A DNA stretch of 64,000 nt from Verrucomicrobia bacterium Tous-C9LFEB (GCA_903970445.1 CAJCIP010000065.1:61023-125022); one strand, 5' to 3'; shown: positions 26,559 through 37,976, numbered from the stretch's first letter. A program made the numbers and translations. Notes: generated by a model not told the origin, from the letters alone.

Positions 26559-27095
26559 CGTCTGTATTTCTGAGGATCGGGTTATGCCTCAGAACTCGAA
26601 GGGGTGCGCTTTTCCGTGGGACGGATTTCCACCCATCACTCGGCAGCTGCCCCAAATTGTTGTCGAACGAACTCAGCCTCCCGTTCCCAAAAGGCGGTTG
26701 CTGATTCAGGTCTTGCAAATCCCCGAAGCATCATTGCTTCCCCAAGCGCTGATGCTCCCGTTCGGAAGACCCTACTCAGCGAAAGTACGGTGCTGCGCCT
26801 TCACGGACCATAGTCAGTTTGTGCAATGACTCTCGTGCACACCGCCGTACCGTGACGCGGGTGCGAGAAAGATAACTCCTTCGTTAATAGCCGCCGCAGG
26901 GTGGAACCCGGCCTTCCCGCCGGTTTGCCTTCTGCACCGGAGAGAGGGCAAATGATCGCAGTTCGATGAATTTTCCAAGACTCCATTGCATGATGAGGCC
27001 AGGAACACCTATGATTTGCGTGCACCCAAAAAAGCTCTGACAATTTAGTTCCATAGTTGCACTGTCTAAACCCAGCACCCCAGGACCCCACGCCA

Positions 27096-29120
27096 ATGAC
27101 CCGTGTTTCCCGTATCGTCCTCGCCCTCGCTTCGATCTCCGGCTTCGCCGCGCTGACCGGCTGCGGCATCGGAACTTCCGCCGGCCCCGAAATGATCACC
27201 TCCAACACCAGCGTGACCGGCCACATCATGGGCGGCCATCAGCCGATCGTGGGCTCTACCGTCACCATGTACGCAGCAGGCACAGGGGGTTACGGTGCAG
27301 GGCAAACCACTGTGAGCACAGGATCGCCCACAACCGATGCGAACGGCATGTTCGCGATCAACTACACCTGCACGAGTGGACAGCAGCTATACCTGGTGGC
27401 GAGCGGGGGCAACGCGGGAGCAGGCAGCGCTAATGCAGCTGCGGTTCTTGTAGCCGCACTGGGGGACTGCGCTGGTCTCACCGGACCCGTGAACGTAGAC
27501 GAAGTGACGACGATAGCTGCGGCGTACGCGTTGGCTCCGTTCGCCGACATGTCGACTGGCACATCGATCAGTATTGGAACGAGTACGACAAATGCGACAG
27601 GTCTGGCGCACGCGTTCCTCAACGCGAATAACCTTGCCGATTACCACTATGGTCTTTCCAGAACGACCACGCCGGGCGGCAACGGCACGGTACCCGGAGC
27701 ACAGATCAACACTCTTGCGAATGCACTTGCAGCCTGCGTAAACTCTACTGGCGCAAGTTCTTCCGGCTGTAGCGGCGTCCTCGTGGCTCCGCCCGCTGGA
27801 ACGCTCACTTCGACTCCGGGAACAACCTGGCAGCTCGCGCTTAACTGGGCAAAATATCCAGGCAACAACGTAGCGACTGTCTACAGTAACCCTACGGCGC
27901 AAACATCCTTCTTTACTCCGACCGTCGGTACAGGTGCTGCTGCGCCGACAGATCTTTCCTTGGGAATCTCCTACAAGGCGGGCTTCGCATCCGATGGTGT
28001 CACCAACACCTACTTCCCTTGGGATGCCAAGGCGGATGCATCGGGCAACATTTGGGTCAGCGGACTGACCGGTGCAGGACTTGTTGAGCTGGCTTCCAAT
28101 GGGAACGTTCTTTCTCCTAACGGTGGGTATGGCTCAACAGCCTTACAGGCAGCGGGTACACGTAGCATTGCAATGGACCGTGCATCTTCGCCCAACGTTT
28201 GGGTGGCCGATCCGGCGGGTAATGTGTTTTCGTACAACCCATCAAGTAGTGTGACAACGCAGATAACGCTCCCAACCTCTGTAACCGTTGGCTCAACTGC
28301 GACCACAGTGGATCAGAAGGCAGTTGGTCTCGGAGTGGACTCAGCAAACAATGTCATATACGCCACGTACGACACCTCCGCGACTACATCCAACATGATT
28401 GGAAAGATTCCGGCAAATTCGTCAGTGGCTCTGACCAGCTATGCCACCAGCCCGATTCTGAATCAAACCAGCTCAGGTGCTTACTTCCTTTCGGTAGACG
28501 TTAACTCGAATACCGCGTGGGCCGGCAGTCAGAGCACGGCGTATGTCTTCAATGATGTGACCCCCTACACGGGCGGGGTCACTTCTCTTGCGACTCGCGC
28601 AAGTGCGGTAAACGGAACAGCTTTTGATTCTTCAGATAACGCCTACAGCGTTATTCAGAGTTCAGGTGCAAATGGCGGAAGCCTTTGCAAGTTCACGCCA
28701 ACTGCGCCAGTTGCGTGCACAACCGCGAATCAGATCAAAGTAACCACGGCGACGAATGGCTTGTACGGTCCGCGTGGCATCGCGACAGACGGGAGCAACC
28801 GTCTTTTCATTACAAGCTCCACTGGCACTGCTGCGCTTGTCGAGTTTGACCCTGCAATCTACGCGGCGCAGCCTACCGGTTCCAACAATGGTTTTCTTGT
28901 AAATGCTTCCGGTAATGGCTTCAATCCAACAGCCACCTCTACGACCGCAAGTGGTTATATTGTCGCCAGCTATGATCGCAACCTCACGATTGATCAAGCA
29001 GGCGCAGTCTGGATAGCGACAGGCAATTCTGCTGGTCAGAATCCGATTGTGCAGGTCCTCGGCGTTGCCGCACCCACCAATCCCGTTCTCGCAGCGGGTC
29101 AGTACGGCGTAAAACCGTAA
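27096..29120 (+). CDS. Beta-propeller (NHL-like) lipoprotein
   Basis: 674 residues from ATG 27096. The signal peptide ends in a lipobox LTGC (C at about residue 24). A carboxypeptidase-regulatory-like beta-sandwich comes next (GSTVTMYAAG...TTDANGMFAINYTC, about 50-95). From about residue 310 there are repeated blade-like units of the type AKADASGNIWVSGLTGAGLVEL, VWVADPAGNVFSYNP and YGPRGIATDGSNRLFIT, as in NHL/Vgb-type propellers. It is Ser/Thr/Gly-rich and surface-exposed. Acidobacteria encode many such proteins and the ligand is unknown. A strong terminator follows. Confidence 0.75.
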   Translation: MTRVSRIVLALASISGFAALTGCGIGTSAGPEMITSNTSVTGHIMGGHQPIVGSTVTMYAAGTGGYGAGQTTVSTGSPTTDANGMFAINYTCTSGQQLYLVASGGNAGAGSANAAAVLVAALGDCAGLTGPVNVDEVTTIAAAYALAPFADMSTGTSISIGTSTTNATGLAHAFLNANNLADYHYGLSRTTTPGGNGTVPGAQINTLANALAACVNSTGASSSGCSGVLVAPPAGTLTSTPGTTWQLALNWAKYPGNNVATVYSNPTAQTSFFTPTVGTGAAAPTDLSLGISYKAGFASDGVTNTYFPWDAKADASGNIWVSGLTGAGLVELASNGNVLSPNGGYGSTALQAAGTRSIAMDRASSPNVWVADPAGNVFSYNPSSSVTTQITLPTSVTVGSTATTVDQKAVGLGVDSANNVIYATYDTSATTSNMIGKIPANSSVALTSYATSPILNQTSSGAYFLSVDVNSNTAWAGSQSTAYVFNDVTPYTGGVTSLATRASAVNGTAFDSSDNAYSVIQSSGANGGSLCKFTPTAPVACTTANQIKVTTATNGLYGPRGIATDGSNRLFITSSTGTAALVEFDPAIYAAQPTGSNNGFLVNASGNGFNPTATSTTASGYIVASYDRNLTIDQAGAVWIATGNSAGQNPIVQVLGVAAPTNPVLAAGQYGVKP

Positions 29121-29137
29121 TAAGCTGTAACTTCACT

Positions 29138-29166
29138 GGCCATCCCGCTTGCGGGATGGCCGTTTT
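29138..29166 (+). terminator. Strong Rho-independent terminator
   Basis: GGCCATCCCGC-TT-GCGGGATGGCC is a perfect 11-bp stem followed by GTTTTCTTTT, 17 nt after the stop of the propeller lipoprotein gene. Confidence 0.9.
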
Positions 29167-29652
29167 CTTTTGGCACGCGACTGTCACGTCCGCGCGCTTC
29201 TTGCGCGCTCTGCACACACACACCGCGTACCTCACCACCACACGGGGAGCGGAACATGTCTACTGTCTACCCGTCTGCCGTCTAGATGAATCCCAATATC
29301 CACGCACCCGCCCGCGTCTTCCACAGCGAAATCCCGTGAAAATAACGTTACTGTTGTGTAAACAGCCCATTCGGGGCGTACCTGCGTAGGCACCACAATA
29401 TCTTGTTGTTTTATACTTGACTCGTACCATCGGTGGCGTTACTTTCGATTTCACCGCCAGTTCACAGTCTTGGCGAAGTTGGAGCGGTTCTTTCCGGTCA
29501 GCTTGCCACTGCCTGTGAACCGTTGACGCCCCGCTGCGCCTGCATGTTGCCAGCGCCTCGTCCTCCTCGACTTCTCCGGCTACCGACCGGCACCATGCAA
29601 ATCCCGGAGCTTGCTTCCGGTATCCCGCTTTCTGATCGAGGTTCCTTCGCCC
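29167..29652. other. Long 5' region upstream of nrdJ
   Basis: 486 nt without a supported gene. It holds a CTGTCT-type repeat (29261-29286), a likely promoter with a TATACT -10 (29412-29417) and a candidate NrdR-like box (29393-29408). A GC-rich leader of about 230 nt precedes ATG 29653. Because the reductase is B12-dependent I looked for a cobalamin riboswitch; GCCACTG is present near 29502, but there is no B12-box. Confidence 0.5.
29393..29417 (+). promoter_or_regulatory. Candidate NrdR-like box and -10 element of nrdJ
   Basis: CCACAATATCTTGTTG (29393-29408) matches the published NrdR-box consensus ACACWATATATWGTGT at 12 of 16 positions by hand alignment. It is followed 3 nt later by TATACT (29412-29417), a good -10. 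A second, poorer half-site (TTGTGT, 29354-29359) lies upstream at a non-standard distance. NrdR represses ribonucleotide reductase genes when dATP is high. Functional status is inference. Confidence 0.4.
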
Positions 29653-33291
<3,639 letters not shown>

Positions 33292-33322
33292 ACAGATCCC
33301 TGAGGACTAAGTGAAAGAAAAG

Positions 33323-33346
33323 CCCCGTTCGAAGAACGGGGTTTTT
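33323..33346 (+). terminator. Rho-independent terminator of nrdJ
   Basis: CCCCGTTC-GAA-GAACGGGG is an 8-bp stem followed directly by TTTTTCTTT. It lies between nrdJ and the methyltransferase gene and supports starting the latter at 33389. Confidence 0.9.
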
Positions 33347-33388
33347 CTTTGCCCGATTTCTTTCTGTTCCAATAGAGCTGGAGAACTG

Positions 33389-34264
33389 ATGCAGCGCGGC
33401 GGACAAATCATACTTAGCGAAAACTTAGAGGCACTCCGGCGAATGGCTGATGAGAGCTGCGATCTGATTTACATCGATCCACCATTCAACACCCAGAAGA
33501 CGCAGAAACGAGATCGAATCTCCGTCATTCGTTCGGATGAAGGAACTCGCGGCGGCTTTGGGAATGCGCGATACGCAGTTCAGAAATTAGAGTCGCCTTC
33601 CTACCTCGATACTTTCGACGACTTCGTAGGCTTCATGCGCCCGAGACTCATCGAGGCATACAGATTGCTCAAAGACGATGGCTCACTGTTCTTACATATC
33701 GATTACCGCGAAGTGCATTACATGAAGGTGCTACTAGATGAGATCTTCGGCAGAGAATCGTTCAAGAACGAAATCATCTGGTCGTACGACTACGGCGGCA
33801 AACCAAAGAATCGATGGCCAGCCAAACATGACAATGTACTTTGGTATGCGAAGAACCCCGATAACTACATCTTCAACTTCGACGCGATCGACCGCATACC
33901 ATACATGGCTCCTGATCTCGTTGGACCAGAAAAAGCAGAGCGGGGTAAAGTTCCCACTGACGTTTGGTGGATGACCATAGTTCCTACAAACAGCAAGGAG
34001 AAAACTGGCTATCCAACGCAAAAGCCGCTAAAGCTATTGGAAAGAATTGTGAAAGTTCATTCTTCTCCAGGAGCGGTAGTTCTAGATTTTTTCGCGGGCA
34101 GTGGAACGACAGGCGAAGCGGCTGCGAAACATCAACGCAGTTTTATTTTGGTTGATAGTAATCCCGACGCGATCAAAATCATGGCTCAACGGTTATCATT
34201 CGCATCACCCGAGATATCGGGTATGGATGCGGAGCTAGACAAATGCCAATTAAGCCTTTTGTAA
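33389..34264 (+). CDS. Beta-class site-specific DNA methyltransferase (N4-cytosine or N6-adenine)
   Basis: 291 residues from ATG 33389. This start has GGAG 5-6 nt upstream and avoids the nrdJ terminator, which lies inside a longer open frame from GTG 33311. Motif IV D30-P-P-F33 comes first, then the target-recognition region, then motif X (TGYPTQKPLKLLERI, 206-220) and motif I (VLDFFAGSGT, 231-240). That order defines the beta class. It would methylate an exocyclic amino group in a specific DNA sequence using S-adenosylmethionine. The stop overlaps the next gene by 22 nt. Base composition looks more AT-rich than the flanks, suggesting acquisition. Confidence 0.9.
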   Translation: MQRGGQIILSENLEALRRMADESCDLIYIDPPFNTQKTQKRDRISVIRSDEGTRGGFGNARYAVQKLESPSYLDTFDDFVGFMRPRLIEAYRLLKDDGSLFLHIDYREVHYMKVLLDEIFGRESFKNEIIWSYDYGGKPKNRWPAKHDNVLWYAKNPDNYIFNFDAIDRIPYMAPDLVGPEKAERGKVPTDVWWMTIVPTNSKEKTGYPTQKPLKLLERIVKVHSSPGAVVLDFFAGSGTTGEAAAKHQRSFILVDSNPDAIKIMAQRLSFASPEISGMDAELDKCQLSLL

Positions 34265-34785
34265 CTGACGTAAATCTCTCGAAGTTCATCGCGGTCACAG
34301 ACGAAATTAGTAAGAAGTATGCCGGGCAACTCGAAGGCTGGACGGAAAGCCCCTTCGCTTGGTTGCTTACCTTGCCATCACGCTCCCGTGGTGCAGCGGG
34401 TGAAGCGATTGTTGATCGTTGGCTGACTGGCAATGGCTGCTCTGTAGCCCGATCAGGGAATACAGATTGCGACCGCATCATAAATGGGCGAAAGATGGAG
34501 ATAAAGTTCTCCACTCTATGGCGCACTGGCGGCTATGTGTTCCAACAAGTAAGAGATCAGGACTACGCGTTCGTCCTCTGCTTGGGGATATCTCCCCTTG
34601 ATGTTCACGCTTGGTGTGTACCAAAATCGGTGATGTGGTCAAACACTATCCCTCAGCATGGCGGTAAAGAGGGAAAAGATACGAAGTGGCTTTCCTTTCA
34701 AGCCAGCAACCCGCCCACCTGGCTGAAGCAATACGGAGGCTCCTTATCAGAGGCGCTCGTCGTGATTCAGAACAGCGTGAGGTGA
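34243..34785 (+). CDS. PD-(D/E)XK-fold restriction endonuclease-like protein (first nuclease)
   Basis: 180 residues, starting 22 nt inside the methyltransferase gene. A helix with E54 (RGAAGEAIVDRW) is followed by NTDCD and then MEIK, giving D77-x8-E86-x-K88, a complete PD-(D/E)XK active-site arrangement. A GGYVFQQVRDQDYAFVLCLGISP segment follows, with alternating hydrophobic residues like the core strands of type II endonucleases. From the coupled methyltransferase I infer a restriction enzyme; the recognition sequence cannot be read. It is followed 19 nt later by a second, unrelated-looking nuclease. Confidence 0.75.
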   Translation: MPIKPFVTDVNLSKFIAVTDEISKKYAGQLEGWTESPFAWLLTLPSRSRGAAGEAIVDRWLTGNGCSVARSGNTDCDRIINGRKMEIKFSTLWRTGGYVFQQVRDQDYAFVLCLGISPLDVHAWCVPKSVMWSNTIPQHGGKEGKDTKWLSFQASNPPTWLKQYGGSLSEALVVIQNSVR

Positions 34786-34804
34786 ATAAGAGGGGTAGCT
34801 TCAA

Positions 34805-35368
34805 ATGGTCATAGCTTTGCAAAGAAGTGAAATTGAGCTCTCCCTTCGGCTGGGTCGCGCTACGCTGGCCCGCTACATTGCGGCGTATGGCGAGTACAAC
34901 AATACGTTCAACAGCCATACAAAAGGACGCTTTGGTGAGGTTGCGGTACACAAAGCCTTCAGTGCATTAGGTGCCGATTGCCTCCCCTTATACTTGGATC
35001 CCACGCGCGATTCTGATTGCGACATCGTCGTACAATCGGCCCCATTTAAAAGGCTAGAGGTGAAAACCTGGAGTGAAATGCATTGGGAGGCCCTGGGCCG
35101 ATGCGTAACGCCAGCGCAGGCCAAGAGGATCAGCCGAAAGGCTGATGCAATCATTTGGTGTTCCGCTCCTTTGCCGATCTTGAACCGAGAAAGCGATTTA
35201 GACAAGGTTGAGACACTATCGGTCACTCTTCGTGCTTACTCACTTCCAGCCGATCTATTAGCGGCACCGCTCCTATACACCGGAGAAGCCGGTATGAGAA
35301 AGGTGCAAAATTATCAGATCGATGAGAATGCGCTCCTGCCCATTGGAGAAGCTCTGAGGATCGCATGA
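34805..35368 (+). CDS. Second PD-(D/E)XK nuclease-like protein of the methyltransferase operon
   Basis: 187 residues. E45 in GRFGEVAVHKAF, D69-S-D71-C-D73, then LEVK with E85 and K87 give a second PD-(D/E)XK site, in a sequence that does not align with the upstream nuclease outside these residues. The rest has alternating beta strands (ADAIIWCSAP) and a trailing domain. It is 19 nt downstream of the first nuclease on the same strand. It could be the second subunit of a heterodimeric restriction enzyme, a nicking partner, or an independent defence nuclease. The name is from the fold only. Confidence 0.6.
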   Translation: MVIALQRSEIELSLRLGRATLARYIAAYGEYNNTFNSHTKGRFGEVAVHKAFSALGADCLPLYLDPTRDSDCDIVVQSAPFKRLEVKTWSEMHWEALGRCVTPAQAKRISRKADAIIWCSAPLPILNRESDLDKVETLSVTLRAYSLPADLLAAPLLYTGEAGMRKVQNYQIDENALLPIGEALRIA

Positions 35369-35407
35369 ATCAACCGAAGCCACTCTTTCGAAGACTTTAG
35401 GACCGTC

Positions 35408-35450
35408 GCGGGTGGCCCATTCATGACGGCTTCATCGTCATGAGTGGGGA
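35408..35450. repeat. REP-type palindromic repeat, copy 1
   Basis: GCGGGTGGCCCATTCATGAC, then GGCTTCATCGTCATGAGTGG. It contains the imperfect palindrome CATTCATGACG..CGTCATGAGTG. It matches 37301-37343 at about 36 of 43 positions by hand count; that copy lies at the end of the transposase remnant. Confidence 0.7.
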
Positions 35451-35482
35451 ACACCACAGCTATCGAATAGCATTCAAGCGTC

Positions 35483-35821
35483 ATGATGACTTCACGAGTG
35501 CGTCTCGACTGCGACAACATCCACGACTGGCCGACCTTCCATGAAGAGTTCGCTCGCGTCTTCGGCTTCCCCGACTTCTACGGCAAGAACATGAATGCTT
35601 GGATCGACTGTATGACGTCGCTGGGTGCTCCCGAAGACGGGATGTCTAGCATCCACTGCGAACCAGGCACAGTCATGACTCTTGAGTTAGAGAACGTGAA
35701 ATCGTTCTCCGACCGCTGCCCCGAACAATACAAAGCCCTCATCGAATGCGCAGCCTTCGTAAACTGGCGAAGAAACGAGGTCGGAGAGCCCACAGGGATC
35801 GCGCTGAGCTTCAAGATGTAA
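35483..35821 (+). CDS. Barstar-family (barnase-inhibitor-like) protein
   Basis: 112 residues. Barstar features are RLDCDNIHDWPTFHEEFARVFGFPDFYGKNMNAWIDCMTSL near the N-terminus, a pattern of helix, then YGKN-(L/M)-(D/N)-A-(L/F/W)-(W/I)-D, plus the acidic inhibitory helix. Barstars neutralise barnase-like ribonucleases. No ribonuclease gene is visible beside it, so it may be an orphan immunity gene against neighbours' toxins. ATG 35483 or 35486 can start it. It lies just downstream of a REP copy. Confidence 0.8.
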   Translation: MMTSRVRLDCDNIHDWPTFHEEFARVFGFPDFYGKNMNAWIDCMTSLGAPEDGMSSIHCEPGTVMTLELENVKSFSDRCPEQYKALIECAAFVNWRRNEVGEPTGIALSFKM

Positions 35822-35896
35822 ACAACGGGCGCCGCTTCGAGCGAAGCTCACTGTGACTTATTCTCGTTCGGCATCGCGCGTTAGAATTATCGGCCT

Positions 35897-36235
35897 GTGG
35901 CTGACACACACGAAGAAAGCGCGGGGCTTGGCTCGTACTCCACTACCGCATTGACCTTCATTGGCACGTTGATCGCCTCACCACTTGCCATTTTCTATTA
36001 CCGTCGCGCAGACTCCGGGAGAACACTGCTTAGTCTCATCTGCGGAGCCTGCCTCATGTACGTCATCTCGGCGCGATGGAACTTACACGCGCTGGTTTGG
36101 TTCTGGGCCACGATTGCCATAGTCGCCGGTATAAACATCGCGTTGATCGTCTTCGTTCCGTGGCCGAGTACGCATGACATCAAGGGGCCTGTCCTCGCTC
36201 CAGTCGGTCTTGTACTTTGCGGTCTGGACCATTGA
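35897..36235 (+). CDS. Small membrane protein of unknown function
   Basis: 112 residues, GTG start. Two or three hydrophobic helices are visible: TALTFIGTLIASPLAIFYY, LLSLICGACLMYVIS and ALVWFWATIAIVAGINIALIVFV. The basic loop between helices 1 and 2 (YYRRADSGR) suggests an inside orientation for that loop. No family is recognised. The ribosome-binding site is weak. It sits in the accessory stretch between the barstar gene and the REP cluster. Confidence 0.5.
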   Translation: MADTHEESAGLGSYSTTALTFIGTLIASPLAIFYYRRADSGRTLLSLICGACLMYVISARWNLHALVWFWATIAIVAGINIALIVFVPWPSTHDIKGPVLAPVGLVLCGLDH

Positions 36236-36276
36236 GCTTTCTCACTCACTACTAAACTTTGTGACACAAGCTCGAG

Positions 36277-36675
36277 ATGAGTAGCCCATCCAGATACGAA
36301 CGCGAACCCAACTCCGCTCCCGGCGACTTCTACGTCGAGAATCACTGCTGCACGGCTTGTGGGGTTCCACTCTTGGTCGCTCCAGACCTGATCGGCTATG
36401 TCGACAGCAGCATGAGCCACTGCTATTGGAAGAAGCAGCCCGAAACCGAGCACGAGCTTGACCAAGCCATCGCCATCTTCGAAGCTCAGGAGCTAGGCTG
36501 CCACCGCTATGCGGGCCACGACCCGATCATCCAGCGGCGCGTCGGCTACAGCAGTTGCGACTACCCTCTACCCCACATCAAAGCCCTCGCCGCCACCCGC
36601 AACCTATTCCTTCTGCCCCTCGAAACTCCCGGCCTCCTCCGCCGCCTCTGGAACAAGCTCTGCCGCCGCGAGTAG
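36277..36675 (+). CDS. Cysteine-containing hypothetical protein (ferredoxin-like small protein)
   Basis: 132 residues. The N-terminus, PGDFYVENHCCTACGVPLLVAPDLIGY, then SHCYWKKQPETEHELDQAIAIFEAQELGCHRYAG, resembles a family of small bacterial proteins often labelled ferredoxin-like. Cysteines C33, C34, C37 and C56 could bind metal. The C-terminal half is low in conserved features. Function is unknown and the label is tentative. A REP cluster begins 30 nt downstream. Confidence 0.55.
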   Translation: MSSPSRYEREPNSAPGDFYVENHCCTACGVPLLVAPDLIGYVDSSMSHCYWKKQPETEHELDQAIAIFEAQELGCHRYAGHDPIIQRRVGYSSCDYPLPHIKALAATRNLFLLPLETPGLLRRLWNKLCRRE

Positions 36676-36705
36676 CTGCGATCGTGCGTCTTTGTTCCGC
36701 TTAAG

Positions 36706-36838
36706 GGCACGGCTTCAGCCGTGCCATACCACTCCATTCGTAAGGCGGCTTTAGCCGCTGAGGCAAGCCGTTTCACACCCACCCCTTCGCCTCAGCGCCT
36801 AAGGCGCTCCAGTGTCCTCACTTCAGCACGACTGAAGT
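36706..36838. repeat. Cluster of four REP-like palindromes upstream of the transposase remnant
   Basis: GGCACGGCT-TC-AGCCGTGCC (36706-36725), GCGGCT-TT-AGCCGC (36745-36758), AGCGCC-TAA-GGCGCT (36794-36808) and ACTTCAG-CACGA-CTGAAGT (36820-36838). Such clusters are the usual neighbours of REP-associated tyrosine transposases. Confidence 0.75.
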
Positions 36839-36881
36839 CATGCCCTTAACAAAGCAGCGCCCGCACGCTACTCTTCCTCCC

Positions 36882-37336
36882 ATGTCGATCCCCGCCCGCA
36901 GCGCGCGCCCAGGCACATACTTCGTCACGAGTCGCACCTCCAATAGCCGCCGCGTCCTTCAGCTAGAACGCAACGCCGAACTCTTCCTCGAAACGCTTCA
37001 ACACTACGAGCGCGAAGGCCATTACATGCTCCACGCCTTCGTCATCATGCCTGACCACATCCACCTGATGCTCACTCCCACAGGCGTCACCCTCGAGCGA
37101 GCAATGATGCTCATCAAGGGAGGCTTTTCCACCGCTTGGCCTCAAAGCTTCCTGTTTGGCAAAAGAGCTTCACTGACCATCGCATCCGCGACGAAGATGA
37201 CATGGCGAAGCATCGCAACTACATCCACGAAAATCCAGTTCGAGCACACATCTGCGGAAGGCCGGAAGACTATCGCTTCTCTTCCGCTTTCGAGGCTCCG
37301 GCGGGTAGCCCATTCACGACAGTTTCGTCGTCATGA
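36882..37336 (+). pseudogene. REP-associated tyrosine transposase (IS200/Y1 type), frameshifted
   Basis: Read in one frame from ATG 36882 the protein begins like RAYT transposases: GTYFVTSRTSNSRRVLQLERNAELFLETL, then HAFVIMPDHIHLMLTP, the HUH motif (H-I-H). After IKGGFS the frame must change at about 37129-37131. The alternative frame then supplies the missing end: SKLPVWQKSFTDHRIRDEDDMAKHRNYIHENPVRA, including the family's conserved NYIHENPV. The loss of one base explains this. Total length of the rejoined frame is about 151 codons, normal for a RAYT. REP palindromes lie on both sides. Confidence 0.85.
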
Positions 37337-37343
37337 GTGGAAA
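37301..37343. repeat. REP-type palindromic repeat, copy 2
   Basis: GCGGGTAGCCCATTCACGAC, then AGTTTCGTCGTCATGAGTGG. It overlaps the 3' end of the transposase remnant, and the last codons of that frame lie in it. It matches copy 1 at 35408-35450. Confidence 0.7.
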
Positions 37344-37378
37344 CTCATCACCGAGCAAAAGCAGAAATAGCTCTGAAA

Positions 37379-37433
37379 GGCCGGGCCTCAGTCCGGCCAT
37401 TCTCTTACCTAGCAGAGACGCGGCTTCAGCCGC
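37379..37433. repeat. REP-like palindromes downstream of the transposase remnant
   Basis: GGCCGG-GCCTCAGT-CCGGCC (37379-37398) and GCGGCT-TC-AGCCGC (37420-37433). The second palindrome is identical to the one inside the nrdJ repeat at 32818-32831. The 37434-37588 stretch beyond holds no other supported feature. Confidence 0.7.
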
Positions 37434-37588
37434 CGCGGAAGTGATCGGCGTCGAAACCTCCTGACGACGAGGTAACGCAGTGATGAGCTGCCCCTTCTGC
37501 TTGCTCTCACGGATGGGTCATGTCCGCGGGCCATCCGTCTGCCGATAAGGCACACTGCGGCAATGCCGCTTACTGGAGATACGCTGAG

Positions 37589-37681
37589 ATGTACCATTTC
37601 CTGATTGGTTTAGCTTTCTTTGTCATTTTCATTTCACCCATAGCCGTCGCCACGTACGCCATACGCGGTGAAAAGATGTAG
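37589..37681 (+). CDS. Putative 30-residue single-helix membrane peptide
   Basis: ATG 37589 to TAG 37679-37681, encoding MYHFLIGLAFFVIFISPIAV followed by ATYAIRGEKM. It is one hydrophobic helix with a basic C-terminal tail, like small bacterial membrane proteins. GGAG sits about 10 nt upstream. The length is too short for certainty, and chance cannot be excluded. It is 88 nt ahead of another small gene on the same strand. Confidence 0.4.
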   Translation: MYHFLIGLAFFVIFISPIAVATYAIRGEKM

Positions 37682-37769
37682 CGATTTATCGCACTACGCA
37701 AGAGCCGCGCCGAGGGTATACTCCCGCTTGAGAACAGACCGCGCGTCAAGGCCACGCGAAAGGGGAAGA

Positions 37770-37964
37770 ATGCCTCAAGTCAAAATGGAAGACATCGTGT
37801 TGCATCTGGACGAGCAGTTCAAGAGCGCCCTCATCGACACGATGAAGACCTACGCCCCCTACGCGACCTACGACCCTGACAGTCTCTACAAGCACTTTGC
37901 CAAGCGCGTGTATTATCACTGCCGCACATGGGAACCAGTGCCCGAAGAAGCGGTGAAGGTCTAG
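37770..37964 (+). CDS. Small hypothetical protein
   Basis: 64 residues from ATG 37770, with AGGGGAAGA immediately upstream as a good ribosome-binding site; the longer frame from 37668 lacks one. MEDIVLHLDEQFKSALIDTMKTYAPYATYDPDSLYKHFAKRVYYHCRTWEPVP is charged and probably helical, with Tyr/His-rich ends. The family is not recognised. It is convergent with the LytTR regulator, 12 nt apart. Confidence 0.6.
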   Translation: MPQVKMEDIVLHLDEQFKSALIDTMKTYAPYATYDPDSLYKHFAKRVYYHCRTWEPVPEEAVKV

Positions 37965-37976
37965 CTTTCCTCTTGG

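Larger units (their letters stand above)
26381..27095. other. 715-nt region without a supported gene
   Basis: The region holds a TTCACT/CTGTCT repeat block (26461-26528), a hairpin ACGGCCC-CGTA-GGGCCGT (26541-26558), and further GC-rich palindromic stretches such as AACCCGGC..GCCGGTT near 26908-26929 and CCGGTTTGC..GCACCGG just after. Open frames here (for example 26584-26829) lack ribosome-binding sites and protein-like composition. I searched by eye for tmRNA, RNase P and SRP RNA motifs and saw none. Confidence 0.5.

Noticed and set aside
26584..26829. 81-codon frame in the gap before the propeller lipoprotein
   Set aside because: No ribosome-binding site, low-quality Pro/Leu-rich composition and no resemblance to a family.
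29440..29650. Cobalamin riboswitch before nrdJ
   Set aside because: Only a GCCACTG string is present; the conserved B12 box and the surrounding helices are not seen.
33311..33388. Extended start of the methyltransferase (GTG 33311)
   Set aside because: The extension would translate through the nrdJ terminator hairpin; the ATG at 33389 has a proper ribosome-binding site.
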